Assembly (NCBI GenBank): GCA_036677085.1 | Contig: JAKFFI010000029.1 | Coordinates: 1 to 55,794, forward strand | Reading direction: 5' to 3' | Length of the DNA stretch: 55,794 bases | Source: JAGPUQ01 sp036677085 | GTDB lineage: Bacteria > Pseudomonadota > Gammaproteobacteria > Pseudomonadales > Porticoccaceae | Shown: piece after piece, positions 25,996 to 34,010 of the stretch | Position numbering within the stretch: the first letter of the stretch is position 1 | Layout of the letters: every line of letters starts with the position of its first letter | Notes under the pieces: model-generated | What the model was told of the DNA's origin: nothing | What the model saw: the letters and a program-made list of their open reading frames with translations, nothing else | The model's database searches: none | Translations under genes and position numbers: made by a program

Positions 25996-26435
25996 GCGAG
26001 CGGACGATTCTGCTGGTCGAGGACAACCCCGACGATGCGGCGTTGACACTGCATGCGCTGGAAACCAACCGGATGACGAACCCGGTAGTGGTGGTGCGCG
26101 ATGGAGTGGAAGCACTCGATTATTTATTCGGAACCGGAATCCATGCCGGCCGCGATACCAGCCTGTTGCCGGCCCTGGTGCTGCTGGATCTGAAATTGCC
26201 TCGTATCGACGGCCTTGAGGTATTGCGACGTCTGCGCGCCGACCCGCGTACCCGGCTGGTGTCGGTGGTGATCCTCACATCGTCCGACGAAGACGAGGAT
26301 CGCCTCCAGAGCTATTCGCTGGGCGCCAACAGCTATGTGCGCAAGCCAGTGGATTTCGACGAATTCGTGCGTGCGGCGGGTCAGCTCGGGCTTTACTGGT
26401 TGCTGCTGAATTCGCCACCACCGCCAACGTCCTGA
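25992..26435 (+). CDS. Single-domain response regulator (Rcp1-like)
   Basis: The 147-residue stand-alone receiver domain has acidic E10/D11, phospho-accepting D66 (LLDLKLPRIDGLE), switch T96 (LTSSDEDED) and K118 (YVRKPVDFDEF). The long loop between beta2 and alpha2 with YLFGTG is typical of Rcp1-type regulators. There is no output domain, so it probably passes phosphate on or acts by protein contact. It overlaps the kinase gene by 4 nt and precedes the diguanylate cyclase/phosphodiesterase gene by 20 bp, which suggests a kinase-to-receiver-to-c-di-GMP route. Confidence 0.95.
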   Translation: MSERTILLVEDNPDDAALTLHALETNRMTNPVVVVRDGVEALDYLFGTGIHAGRDTSLLPALVLLDLKLPRIDGLEVLRRLRADPRTRLVSVVILTSSDEDEDRLQSYSLGANSYVRKPVDFDEFVRAAGQLGLYWLLLNSPPPPTS

Positions 26436-26455
26436 GCCACGGAAGGAGAAGCGTC

Positions 26456-28918
26456 ATGGCGGAATCCCTAACTTACCTGCGGCCGCTGCGCCTGTTGGCC
26501 GTCGAAGACTGCGAAGACGACGCTGTGTTGCTGGTCCGCCATCTGACCAGCGGCGGCTTCGCTGTGAACTGGCTGCGCGTCCATGATGAAGAAGCGCTGG
26601 CGGTAGCCCTCGAACAGCCCTGGGATCTGGTGGTGTCCGATTACACGATGCCGGGTTTCAACGGGATGCGGGCGCTGAAACTTGTGCGGGAGCGGGAACC
26701 CGATTTGCCGCTGATTTTCGTGTCGGGCACCCTCGGCGAGGACGTCGCGGTCGAGGCCATGCGTGCCGGCGCCCAGGACTATGTCATGAAGGACAACCTG
26801 ACGCGCCTGATCCCTGCTATCGATCGCGAACTGCGGGAAGCGCGCCTGCGCCGCGAGCGGCGGGAGGCGGAACAGACGCTGCGCAAATTGTCCCGGGCGG
26901 TGAACCAGGCGGCGGACGCGATTTTCATCACCGATAAAAATGGTTGCATCGAATATGTCAATCCCGCTTTCCTGGCTCTGACGGGCTACCAGGCCGACGA
27001 GGTATTGGGTCGGAACCCTCATCTGTTGCGCTCCGGCCAGCATGAGAACGCGGTATACAGTGCATTGTGGAATTCCGTTACCGCGGGACTGACCTACGAA
27101 GGAGTAATGATCAACCGGCGCAAGGACGGCACGCTGTTTCACGAGCACAAGGTGATCACGCCGCTGTCGGACGTGGGGGGGGAGATCACCCACTTCGTTT
27201 CCACCGGGCGCGACATCACCGCCCGCGTGCAGGCGGAGCGCGAGCGCACCCGACTGGCATCCATCCTGGAGGTAGCGCCAGATCTGGTCTCCACCATGGC
27301 GCCTGATGGTGCACTGCACTATCTGAATGGCGCGGGGCGCCGGATGCTCGGTCTGGATGCCGATGCCGACCTGACCGGACGTCACTTACGCGATCTGTTT
27401 CCCGAACATGTCACAGAACACCTGCTGCTGGATGCCTTCCCCGTAGCCTGTCGCGAGGGTTTCTGGTCGGGTGAGACCTTCTTGGGAAGCGCCGGCGGCG
27501 CGGTGCAAATCCCGCTCTCTCAAGTGGTTCTGGCGCACCGCGACGAGAGTGGTGGGATCGATTACCTGTCCACGATCGCGCGCGACATCTCCGAACGCAA
27601 GCGCTTCGAAGCCGAATTGCAACACCAGGCGACCCACGATCGTCTGACGGACCTGCCCAACCGGTTTTTGCTCGCCGACCGCCTGGTGGCGGAGCTGGCC
27701 CATGTGCGTCGGCACGGCGGTCATGCGGCGGTGATGTTTCTCGATCTGGACAACTTCAAGCGTGTCAACGACAGCCTGGGTCATCCGGTCGGCGACGCCG
27801 TGCTGCAACAGGTGGCGGCGCGGCTGCAGGCTTGCCTGCGGCCCACCGACACAGTGGCGCGCCACGGTGGCGATGAATTCACCGTTGCGGTCGGCGACCT
27901 CAGCCGGGTGGAGGACGTGCTCGCGGTATTGCGCAAGATTCGCGTGGCGTTCGAACCTCCTGTCAGTGCGGGCACGCAGGATGTGTTCGTAACGTTCAGC
28001 ATCGGCATCGCGCTCTACCCGCACGACGGCGATACCGTAGAGGATCTACTCCGCAATGCCGACACCGCCATGTACCGGGCCAAGTCGGGAGGGCGCAATC
28101 AGTACCGCTTCTTTGCCCCCGACATGAATTCGCGGGGCCACGAACTGCTGGCGCTCGATGCGGATCTGCGCCGGGCGCTGGAGCGCAACCAGTTTGAATT
28201 GTTTTATCAACCCCAGGTGAATCTGGAGAGCGGTCGAGTGGTCGCCGTGGAGGCGCTGATCCGTTGGCGCCACCCCGAGCGCGGCCTGGTGTCACCGGCC
28301 GACTTTCTCCCGCAGCTGGAAGATAGCGGGCTGATAGTTCAGGTGGGGGAGTGGGTACTGCGCCGCGCCTGTATTGATGCGCGCCCCTGGCGCGACTCAC
28401 TGTTGAGCCCGTTGCGGGTATCCGTCAACGTTTCGCCCCTTCAGTTCGCCGATCCCGAGCTGCCCGTCACGGTGGCGCGGATCTTGGCGGAGGAGGGGAC
28501 GCTCCAGGGCGGTGTCGAGATCGAGATTACCGAGAACCTGATGATGCGAGACCTGGTCCTGACCGGTGCGACGCTGCGTGCGTTGAAGGCGCTGGGTATT
28601 AGCGTCGCTATCGACGATTTCGGTATCGGCTATTCGTCATTGTCCTACCTCAAGAATTTTCCGCTGAATGTGCTCAAGATCGATCAGAGTTTCATCCGCG
28701 ATCTCAGCGAAGACGCAAGCGCCGCCATCATCGTCGAGGCCAGTATCTCGCTGGGGCACAAGCTGGGCCTCGCTGTGGTCGCTGAGGGCGTGGAGACCCG
28801 GGCGCAACTGGATTTTCTGCGCGCCCAGGGTTGCGACGCGGCGCAGGGCTACTACTTCAGCCGGCCCGTACCCGCATCCGAAATCCCAGCGCTGCTCACG
28901 CAACGCTGGGATTGGTAG
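26456..28918 (+). CDS. REC-PAS-PAS-GGDEF-EAL cyclic-di-GMP protein
   Basis: The 820-residue protein has a receiver domain (phospho-accepting D62 in VVSDYTMPGFNG) and two PAS domains (about residues 145-260 and 268-385). A GGDEF domain with intact GGDEF at 471-475 and an I-site RPTD exactly five residues before it (462-465) is followed by an EAL domain with EAL at 599-601, DDFGIGYSS and EGVET. Both catalytic signatures are intact, so the protein could make and break c-di-GMP; net activity cannot be told. GGAAGGAGAA precedes the ATG. The upstream kinase and receiver make phosphorylation-controlled output likely. Confidence 0.95.
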   Translation: MAESLTYLRPLRLLAVEDCEDDAVLLVRHLTSGGFAVNWLRVHDEEALAVALEQPWDLVVSDYTMPGFNGMRALKLVREREPDLPLIFVSGTLGEDVAVEAMRAGAQDYVMKDNLTRLIPAIDRELREARLRRERREAEQTLRKLSRAVNQAADAIFITDKNGCIEYVNPAFLALTGYQADEVLGRNPHLLRSGQHENAVYSALWNSVTAGLTYEGVMINRRKDGTLFHEHKVITPLSDVGGEITHFVSTGRDITARVQAERERTRLASILEVAPDLVSTMAPDGALHYLNGAGRRMLGLDADADLTGRHLRDLFPEHVTEHLLLDAFPVACREGFWSGETFLGSAGGAVQIPLSQVVLAHRDESGGIDYLSTIARDISERKRFEAELQHQATHDRLTDLPNRFLLADRLVAELAHVRRHGGHAAVMFLDLDNFKRVNDSLGHPVGDAVLQQVAARLQACLRPTDTVARHGGDEFTVAVGDLSRVEDVLAVLRKIRVAFEPPVSAGTQDVFVTFSIGIALYPHDGDTVEDLLRNADTAMYRAKSGGRNQYRFFAPDMNSRGHELLALDADLRRALERNQFELFYQPQVNLESGRVVAVEALIRWRHPERGLVSPADFLPQLEDSGLIVQVGEWVLRRACIDARPWRDSLLSPLRVSVNVSPLQFADPELPVTVARILAEEGTLQGGVEIEITENLMMRDLVLTGATLRALKALGISVAIDDFGIGYSSLSYLKNFPLNVLKIDQSFIRDLSEDASAAIIVEASISLGHKLGLAVVAEGVETRAQLDFLRAQGCDAAQGYYFSRPVPASEIPALLTQRWDW

Positions 28919-29053
28919 GGAATCGCGGCGCCGTCGCCGCGGCGTGCTTTCCTCTGCCTCGGCTTGCCCGCAAGTACCTGTAGTGGGCCGGGATGCTCTT
29001 CCGGGTGGCGGCGACGCGGTCTATGATCGGCACGCATTGTGGAGCACACACCC

Positions 29054-29842
29054 ATGGATCGCGCGCGGATGACGACGGCACCGGTGGCGAGGGCCGACGG
29101 CTCGAGCCTGCGGTGGGGCGTGCCGGCCGCGCTGTTATTGACCGGGGCCGTCGGCTGGTGGTGGTCGGTACGGATGGCGGCCGACATGGCCGCCGAGAAC
29201 CCCGCCATGGCCGGCATGACCATGGGCCAGATGCTGTCATTCAGCGGCTTCGTGCTGGCCTGGCTGGCGATGATGGCGGCGATGATGCTGCCGGCCATCA
29301 CGCCGGTGCTGCGACTCTATGCGCTCGCCGCCGCCCATGGCCGGGTGGCGCCGCTGCTGTTCTTCGTGGTGGCCTATCTGGTGGTGTGGACCCTGCCCGC
29401 CATCCCGGCCTACTCGGCGTGGCGCTGGCTCGAAACGCCGCTGCTGCAAGGTGCGCCCTGGGCCGCCCGTCTCGCCGGCGGCGTGCTGGTCGTGGCCGCG
29501 GTCTGGCAACTGACCCCGCTGAAGGCGGCGTGTCTACGCCATTGCCGCTCGCCGCTGTCCTTCTTCATGCAGTACGGCAGTGGCGCCGCGCGGCCGCTGG
29601 GTGCGTTCCGCATGGGCGCCGCGCACGGCCTGTTCTGTCTCGGCTGCTGCTGGGCCATGATGGCGGTGCTGGTCGCCCTGGGCACCATGAATCTGGCCTG
29701 GATGCTGGCGTTGAGCGTATTGATCTTTCTGGAAAAAAATGCCCCGGGAGGCGCGCGCATCGCCGTGCTCGGGGCGGTGGTCTTCGCGCTCGCCGGGATG
29801 GCGCTGCTGTTCGATCCCGGATTGCTCACCCACCTGGACTGA
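29054..29842 (+). CDS. DUF2182 family membrane protein
   Basis: The 262-residue protein has about seven hydrophobic helices and the DUF2182 hallmarks: a Met-rich run MAGMTMGQMLSFSGFVLAWLAMMAAMMLPA, TPLKAACLRHCRSPLSFF, and HGLFCLGCCWAMMAVLVALGTMNLAWM with a final FLEKNAPGG. Family members are called predicted metal-binding membrane proteins because of these Met, Cys and His residues, but no function is established. GTG 29039 is an alternative start. The DUF1326 gene follows after 29 bp. Such pairs recur in bacteria, so the two products probably work together at the inner membrane. Confidence 0.88.
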   Translation: MDRARMTTAPVARADGSSLRWGVPAALLLTGAVGWWWSVRMAADMAAENPAMAGMTMGQMLSFSGFVLAWLAMMAAMMLPAITPVLRLYALAAAHGRVAPLLFFVVAYLVVWTLPAIPAYSAWRWLETPLLQGAPWAARLAGGVLVVAAVWQLTPLKAACLRHCRSPLSFFMQYGSGAARPLGAFRMGAAHGLFCLGCCWAMMAVLVALGTMNLAWMLALSVLIFLEKNAPGGARIAVLGAVVFALAGMALLFDPGLLTHLD

Positions 29843-29871
29843 TCGTCCGACCGGACCGAGGACCTGACACC

Positions 29872-30492
29872 ATGACTACCGTGACCCCCTGGCAACTGAA
29901 GGGCAAGGGCTTTGAATTCTGCAATTGCCAGCCCGGTTGTACCTGCAATTTTTCCGGTTTTCCCACGTCGGCGGACGGCAGCTGCAAGGCGGCGGTAGCG
30001 ACCCGGATCACCTCCGGCCGCTGCGGCAATGTCGATTTGTCGGGCATCGATGCGGTCGCTCTCCTCGACTGGCCGAAGGCCATTCACGATGGCAACGGCA
30101 AGGCGGTGTTCGTGGTTCCCCCTGCGGTCAGCGATGACCAGTTGGGCGCCCTGGCGCAGATTTTCACCGGCCAGCTCGGCGGCATGCCCTGGGCGATTCT
30201 GGGCACCACCTATCAGGTCGCGGGCGTGGTGCGCGCGCCGGTGACCCTCACCGAGAACGGAATCCACAGCGGGTTTTCGATTCCCGGCGTGGGCCAGGCG
30301 CAAGGCACCAGCCTCAAGAACCCGGTGACGGGAGCGGAGCACCGGGTTGCCATCGACCTCGACCAGGGCTTTATCTGGAAGCGCGGCGACTGCGGTCAGG
30401 GCAGCTTCGAGGTTGCCGCCGAGGGCATCCACATGAAGTTCGATGACAGCAACTGGATCCGCTACGACTTCGACTGGAGCAACCAGGCCTGA
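29872..30492 (+). CDS. DUF1326 domain protein
   Basis: The 206-residue soluble protein has a cysteine cluster at C17, C19, C23 and C25 (FEFCNCQPGCTCNFSGFPT) that looks suited to metal binding. It continues with the usual DUF1326 beta-sandwich-like pattern, including DDQLGALAQIFTGQLGGMPWAIL and DFDWSNQA at the end. No signal peptide is visible, so it probably acts in the cytoplasm. It sits directly downstream of DUF2182. What metal, if any, is bound is unknown. Confidence 0.88.
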   Translation: MTTVTPWQLKGKGFEFCNCQPGCTCNFSGFPTSADGSCKAAVATRITSGRCGNVDLSGIDAVALLDWPKAIHDGNGKAVFVVPPAVSDDQLGALAQIFTGQLGGMPWAILGTTYQVAGVVRAPVTLTENGIHSGFSIPGVGQAQGTSLKNPVTGAEHRVAIDLDQGFIWKRGDCGQGSFEVAAEGIHMKFDDSNWIRYDFDWSNQA

Positions 30493-30523
30493 ACGGCGGG
30501 GACCGGGTGGAGCACCTGGGCAG

Positions 30524-31528
30524 ATGAGCCGGCTCGCCGCCATTCCCGTTTCCGTGCTGGATCTGGCGCCCATCCGCGCGGATGGCGATGCCACCAGTGC
30601 CCTGCGTGCCTCCCTCGATCTGGCGCGCTGTGCCGAGGAACTGGGCTACACCCGCTTCTGGGTCGCCGAGCACCACAACATGGACGGCATCGCCAGCTCC
30701 GCGCCGGCGGTGCTGATCGCCCACCTCGCCGCCGGCACCACGCGGCTGCGCCTCGGCGCGGGCGGAGTGATGCTGCCCAACCATCCGCCGCTGGTGGTGG
30801 CCGAGCAGTTCGGCACCCTGGATGCGCTGTATCCGGGTCGCATCGATCTGGGGCTCGGGCGCGCGCCCGGCACGGATCCGCTCACCTCGCGCGCCTTGCG
30901 CCGGGATCGACCCGGCGGGGTGGAGGATTTCCCGGCCGAAGTGGCGCAAGTGCGGCGTCTGCTGGGGCCTGCGCAGGCCGGGCAGTCGTTGCAGGCGATA
31001 CCGGGAACCAACAGCGGGGTCGCCATCTGGCTGCTGGGGTCGAGCCTCTACAGTGCCCAGCTCGCGGCCGCGCTCGGTCTGCCCTACGCCTTCGCTTCGC
31101 ATTTCGCGCCGCACTATCTGGAAGAGGCGCTCGCGCTTTACCGGCGCAATTTTCAACCCTCGCCCGCGCTGGCACAGCCCTATGCGATGGCGGGCGTACC
31201 CCTGATCGCGGCGCCGACCGACGCCGAAGCGCAATACCTCGCCACCAGCCTGCAACAGCGCGCGCTGGCACTCCTGCGCGGCCAGAGTCTGCGCCTGCAA
31301 CCGCCGGTGGCGGCGCTCGACGCGCTCTGGTCCGCGGGCGAACGGGCGGCGGTGCAGGGGTTGCTGGGTCTCGCCGCCATCGGCGGCCGCGAGCGGGTGT
31401 GCGCCCAGCTCGACGATCTGCTCGCGCGGATCGAGGTAGACGAGCTGATGTTCACCTGCGACATCCATGACCAGAGTCTGCGCCGTCGTTCGCTGGCGCT
31501 GTTGATGCAGTGGCGCGGCGCAGTCTGA
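30524..31528 (+). CDS. LLM-class flavin-dependent oxidoreductase (luciferase-like, YhbW type)
   Basis: The 334-residue protein starts PVSVLDLAPIRADGDATSALRASLDLARCAEELGYTRFWVAEHHNM. This is the signature of the single-domain luciferase-like subgroup that includes YhbW. Further hallmarks are LRLGAGGVMLPNHPPLVVAEQFGTLDALYPGRIDLGLGRAPGTD and GSSLYSAQLAAALGLPYAFASHFAP. It should use FMNH2 from a separate reductase to oxidise an organic substrate; the substrate is unknown. It lies 31 bp after DUF1326 and 52 bp before the exporter gene on the same strand. Confidence 0.92.
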   Translation: MSRLAAIPVSVLDLAPIRADGDATSALRASLDLARCAEELGYTRFWVAEHHNMDGIASSAPAVLIAHLAAGTTRLRLGAGGVMLPNHPPLVVAEQFGTLDALYPGRIDLGLGRAPGTDPLTSRALRRDRPGGVEDFPAEVAQVRRLLGPAQAGQSLQAIPGTNSGVAIWLLGSSLYSAQLAAALGLPYAFASHFAPHYLEEALALYRRNFQPSPALAQPYAMAGVPLIAAPTDAEAQYLATSLQQRALALLRGQSLRLQPPVAALDALWSAGERAAVQGLLGLAAIGGRERVCAQLDDLLARIEVDELMFTCDIHDQSLRRRSLALLMQWRGAV

Positions 31529-31580
31529 GCGGAGCCGGAACGGGCTCTGCGGATCGCTGCTTTGCGGGCGCATCGGCCTG

Positions 31581-32336
31581 ATGCCGGAACTGACCGCCCC
31601 TGTGCTCGGCCTGCTGGTGGGCGTGGCATTCTGCGCCGGCCTTGTCTCGTCGATGGCCGGGGCGGGTGGACTGATCACGCTGCCCATACTGCTCTGGGCC
31701 GGCCTGCCGCCGCTGGCTGCGCTCGGGAGCAACAAGGTGCAGAGTGCGCTGGGCACCCTAGTCTCGACGGTCAAGTTCGTGCGCTCCGGGCACCTGGAGC
31801 TGCGCGTGGCCCGCACCGGATTGCTGATGGCCAGCGGTGGCGCGGTACTCGGCACCTGGGTTGTCCAGCGCCTGTCGAATGCCGTGCTGGAGCCGCTGCT
31901 GCCGCTGCTGATGATTGCCATCGCGCTGTATTTTCTGGTCTCGCCCCGGATTGGCGACGAAGACGTGCCCCGGCGGGTATCCCCGCGGATTTTCGACTAC
32001 GCTGGCGCGCCGGCCATGGGCTTCTACGGCGGCTTCTTGGGCCCCGGCATGGGATCGATTTTTCCGTTTCTGCTGGTCAGTCTGCGCGGCTATAACCTGC
32101 GCAAGGCCACTGCCCACACCAAGGCGTTGGTGCTGACCGTCAACGGCACCTCGGCGCTGCTGTTCGCCGCGGCCGGCCAGGTGGTGTGGCGACTGGCGCT
32201 TACGATGGCGGTCGCCCAGATGGCGGGTGCCTGGTTCGGATCGGGGCTGGTGATTCGGCACGGCACCCGGCTGGTGCAGCCGGTGATCGTGGTGATCACG
32301 GTCGCGGTTGCACTGCGCCTGCTGTGGGCGCGGTGA
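31581..32336 (+). CDS. TauE/SafE family anion exporter
   Basis: The 251-residue membrane protein has about eight hydrophobic helices in two halves. Each half has the TauE/SafE signature: AGGLITLPILLWAGLPPLAALGSNKVQSALGTLVSTVKF in the first and PAMGFYGGFLGPGMGSIFPFLLVSLRGYNLRKATAHTKALVLTVNGTSALLF in the second. The family exports sulfite, sulfoacetate or related organic acids, but the substrate cannot be read from sequence. ATG 31581 has no strong ribosome-binding site. Confidence 0.92.
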   Translation: MPELTAPVLGLLVGVAFCAGLVSSMAGAGGLITLPILLWAGLPPLAALGSNKVQSALGTLVSTVKFVRSGHLELRVARTGLLMASGGAVLGTWVVQRLSNAVLEPLLPLLMIAIALYFLVSPRIGDEDVPRRVSPRIFDYAGAPAMGFYGGFLGPGMGSIFPFLLVSLRGYNLRKATAHTKALVLTVNGTSALLFAAAGQVVWRLALTMAVAQMAGAWFGSGLVIRHGTRLVQPVIVVITVAVALRLLWAR

Positions 32337-32371
32337 TGGCGGCAGGGCAAAAAATACACAAGGAGATGAAG

Positions 32372-33475
32372 ATGGGTTTCAGATTGTCGGTAGCCGCGCG
32401 GTTTCTGCTCTACACCGCCGCCTTCATCGTGGTGGTGGCGGGGATGAAGGCGGCGGCGTCGCTGTTGGTGCCCTTCCTGTTGTCCATTTTCATTGCGCTG
32501 ATCTGTGTGCCGCCCGTCGCCTGGCTCAAGGGGCGTGGCTTGCCGGGCTGGGCGGCCATCGCGGTGATGGTGTTGGCGATCATCATGGCCGCTGCCCTGA
32601 TGGGCACCCTGGTCGGCAGCTCGATCCGGGATTTCCGCACGGATCTGCCGTTCTACGAGACGCGGCTCCTGGAGATGACGGCCGGCTTGCAACAATGGCT
32701 CGCGGAGCGCGGGGTGGTTTTCGATATCGGCGACTGGCGCGACAGCGTCAATCCCGGCGCGGTCATGCAGCTCGCCGGCAATACGCTGGCGTCGCTGGGC
32801 GGCGTCACCACCAACGGCTTCATGATCCTGATCACGGTGGTGTTCATCCTCGCCGAGCAGGTCGGGTTTCGCGAGAAGCTGGCCCAGGCGCGCAATGTCC
32901 CGCGCGATTCGCTGGCGGCGATCGGCCGCTTTACCGACAGCGTCAATCGCTATGTCGGACTCAAAACGCTTACCAGCCTGCTCACCGGCGTGCTGGTGGG
33001 GCTGGCGCTGTGGCTGCTCGGTGTCGGCTATCCGCTGATGTGGGGGCTGCTCACCTTCCTGCTCAATTTCGTGCCCACCATCGGGTCGTTTCTTGCGGCA
33101 GCACCGCCGGTGCTGCTGGCCCTGGTGCAGGCCGGGCCGGTGACGGCTGGGCTCGCCGCCGGCGTGCAGATCCTCATCAATGTGGTGATCGGCAATGTGC
33201 TGGAGCCGCGCTGGATGGGGCGCGGGCTCAATCTGTCGTCCCTGGTGGTGTTCCTGTCCCTGGTGTTCTGGGGCTGGGTGCTGGGGCCCATCGGCATGCT
33301 GCTCTCGGTGCCTCTCACCATTCTGGTGAAGATCGCGCTGGAGAGCGATCCCGGCACCCGCTGGATCGGAGTGATGCTGGGTCAGGGCGTGGCGTTGGTG
33401 CCGGTGACACAGGAGGTCGCGGCGACCAGGCCGGAGTCGGAACCGCCGGAGAACACACCCGACGCCGGGCCATGA
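32372..33475 (+). CDS. AI-2E family (PerM/TqsA-like) membrane protein
   Basis: The 367-residue protein starts at ATG 32372, 6 nt after AGGAG; the ATG two codons upstream abuts that AGGAG and is less likely. Family features are two N-terminal helices, the central soluble segment (about residues 75-165), and LLTFLLNFVPTIGSFLAAAPPVLLAL followed by GNVLEPRWMGRGLNLSSLVVFLSLVFWGWVLGPIGMLLSVPLTILVKI. Members have been linked to autoinducer-2 export or Na+/H+ exchange; the role here is open. A second family member lies at 53382-54521. Confidence 0.93.
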   Translation: MGFRLSVAARFLLYTAAFIVVVAGMKAAASLLVPFLLSIFIALICVPPVAWLKGRGLPGWAAIAVMVLAIIMAAALMGTLVGSSIRDFRTDLPFYETRLLEMTAGLQQWLAERGVVFDIGDWRDSVNPGAVMQLAGNTLASLGGVTTNGFMILITVVFILAEQVGFREKLAQARNVPRDSLAAIGRFTDSVNRYVGLKTLTSLLTGVLVGLALWLLGVGYPLMWGLLTFLLNFVPTIGSFLAAAPPVLLALVQAGPVTAGLAAGVQILINVVIGNVLEPRWMGRGLNLSSLVVFLSLVFWGWVLGPIGMLLSVPLTILVKIALESDPGTRWIGVMLGQGVALVPVTQEVAATRPESEPPENTPDAGP

Positions 33476-33482
33476 GCCGGCG

Positions 33483-33529
33483 CTCAGCGCCGTCGCAACC
33501 CTGCGCGGTTAATGCGCGGCGGCGCTGAG
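33483..33529. terminator. Inverted repeat between converging genes
   Basis: CTCAGCGCCG (33483-33492) and CGGCGCTGAG (33520-33529) are perfect inverted 10-mers. They lie just after the AI-2E stop and over the end of the converging thioredoxin-like gene. The left arm can also fold on itself (CGGCG-CTCAG-CGCCG, 33478-33492). No T-run follows, so a bidirectional terminator function is plausible but unproven. Confidence 0.3.
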
Positions 33530-33910
33530 GATCGGCGCGATGATCGCGTCTTCCTGCATCTCCACTACCGTCGCCCCGAGTCGCTCGGTGCCGCGATACA
33601 GGACCAGCGTCCCGGCGAGGGTTGCATTCACATACCTGAGTACGCGCTTGTGGTGATCGTAGTCGACCCACAGTATGTTCAAGTCAGCTTCCGGATGCTG
33701 CTTCTGGAACTTGTCCAGCACGACGCGCTGCACCCGGCAGGCGGGGCAGCCGGGTCCGGTGACGGCCACCAGAATCAGGGCGTTCTCGTCCTGCAAGGCC
33801 CAGAACCGCTTGTTGGTATAGGGTCCGCTGGAAGGCGCGGCGGTCGCGGCCGTGGTCGCCAGCGCGAGCAGGGCGGCGAGCCAGAAGCGACGGGAGGGAA
33901 GTGCGGACAT
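33509..33910 (-). CDS. Exported thioredoxin-like protein
   Basis: The 133-residue protein has a signal peptide (residues about 8-25, ending ATAAPSS) and a thioredoxin-type CPAC motif (C55, C58) in LVAVTGPGCPACRVQRVVLDKFQ. A cis-Pro is not obvious; the expected position reads TLAGTLVLYRG. The length fits a small periplasmic thioredoxin fold. It may act in disulfide exchange or supply reductant in the envelope. It stands upstream of no gene on its own strand and converges with the AI-2E gene. Confidence 0.8.
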   Translation of the reverse strand: MSALPSRRFWLAALLALATTAATAAPSSGPYTNKRFWALQDENALILVAVTGPGCPACRVQRVVLDKFQKQHPEADLNILWVDYDHHKRVLRYVNATLAGTLVLYRGTERLGATVVEMQEDAIIAPILSAAAH

Positions 33911-34010
33911 CGGCTGGTCTCCTGCGGTGTGGTCGTGAGTGGCCGGGACACCGGGCGCTGATTGTAGCGCCGCGCCAACGCCTTGCCCGCCCCGGATTTC
34001 CTGTCGCGCT

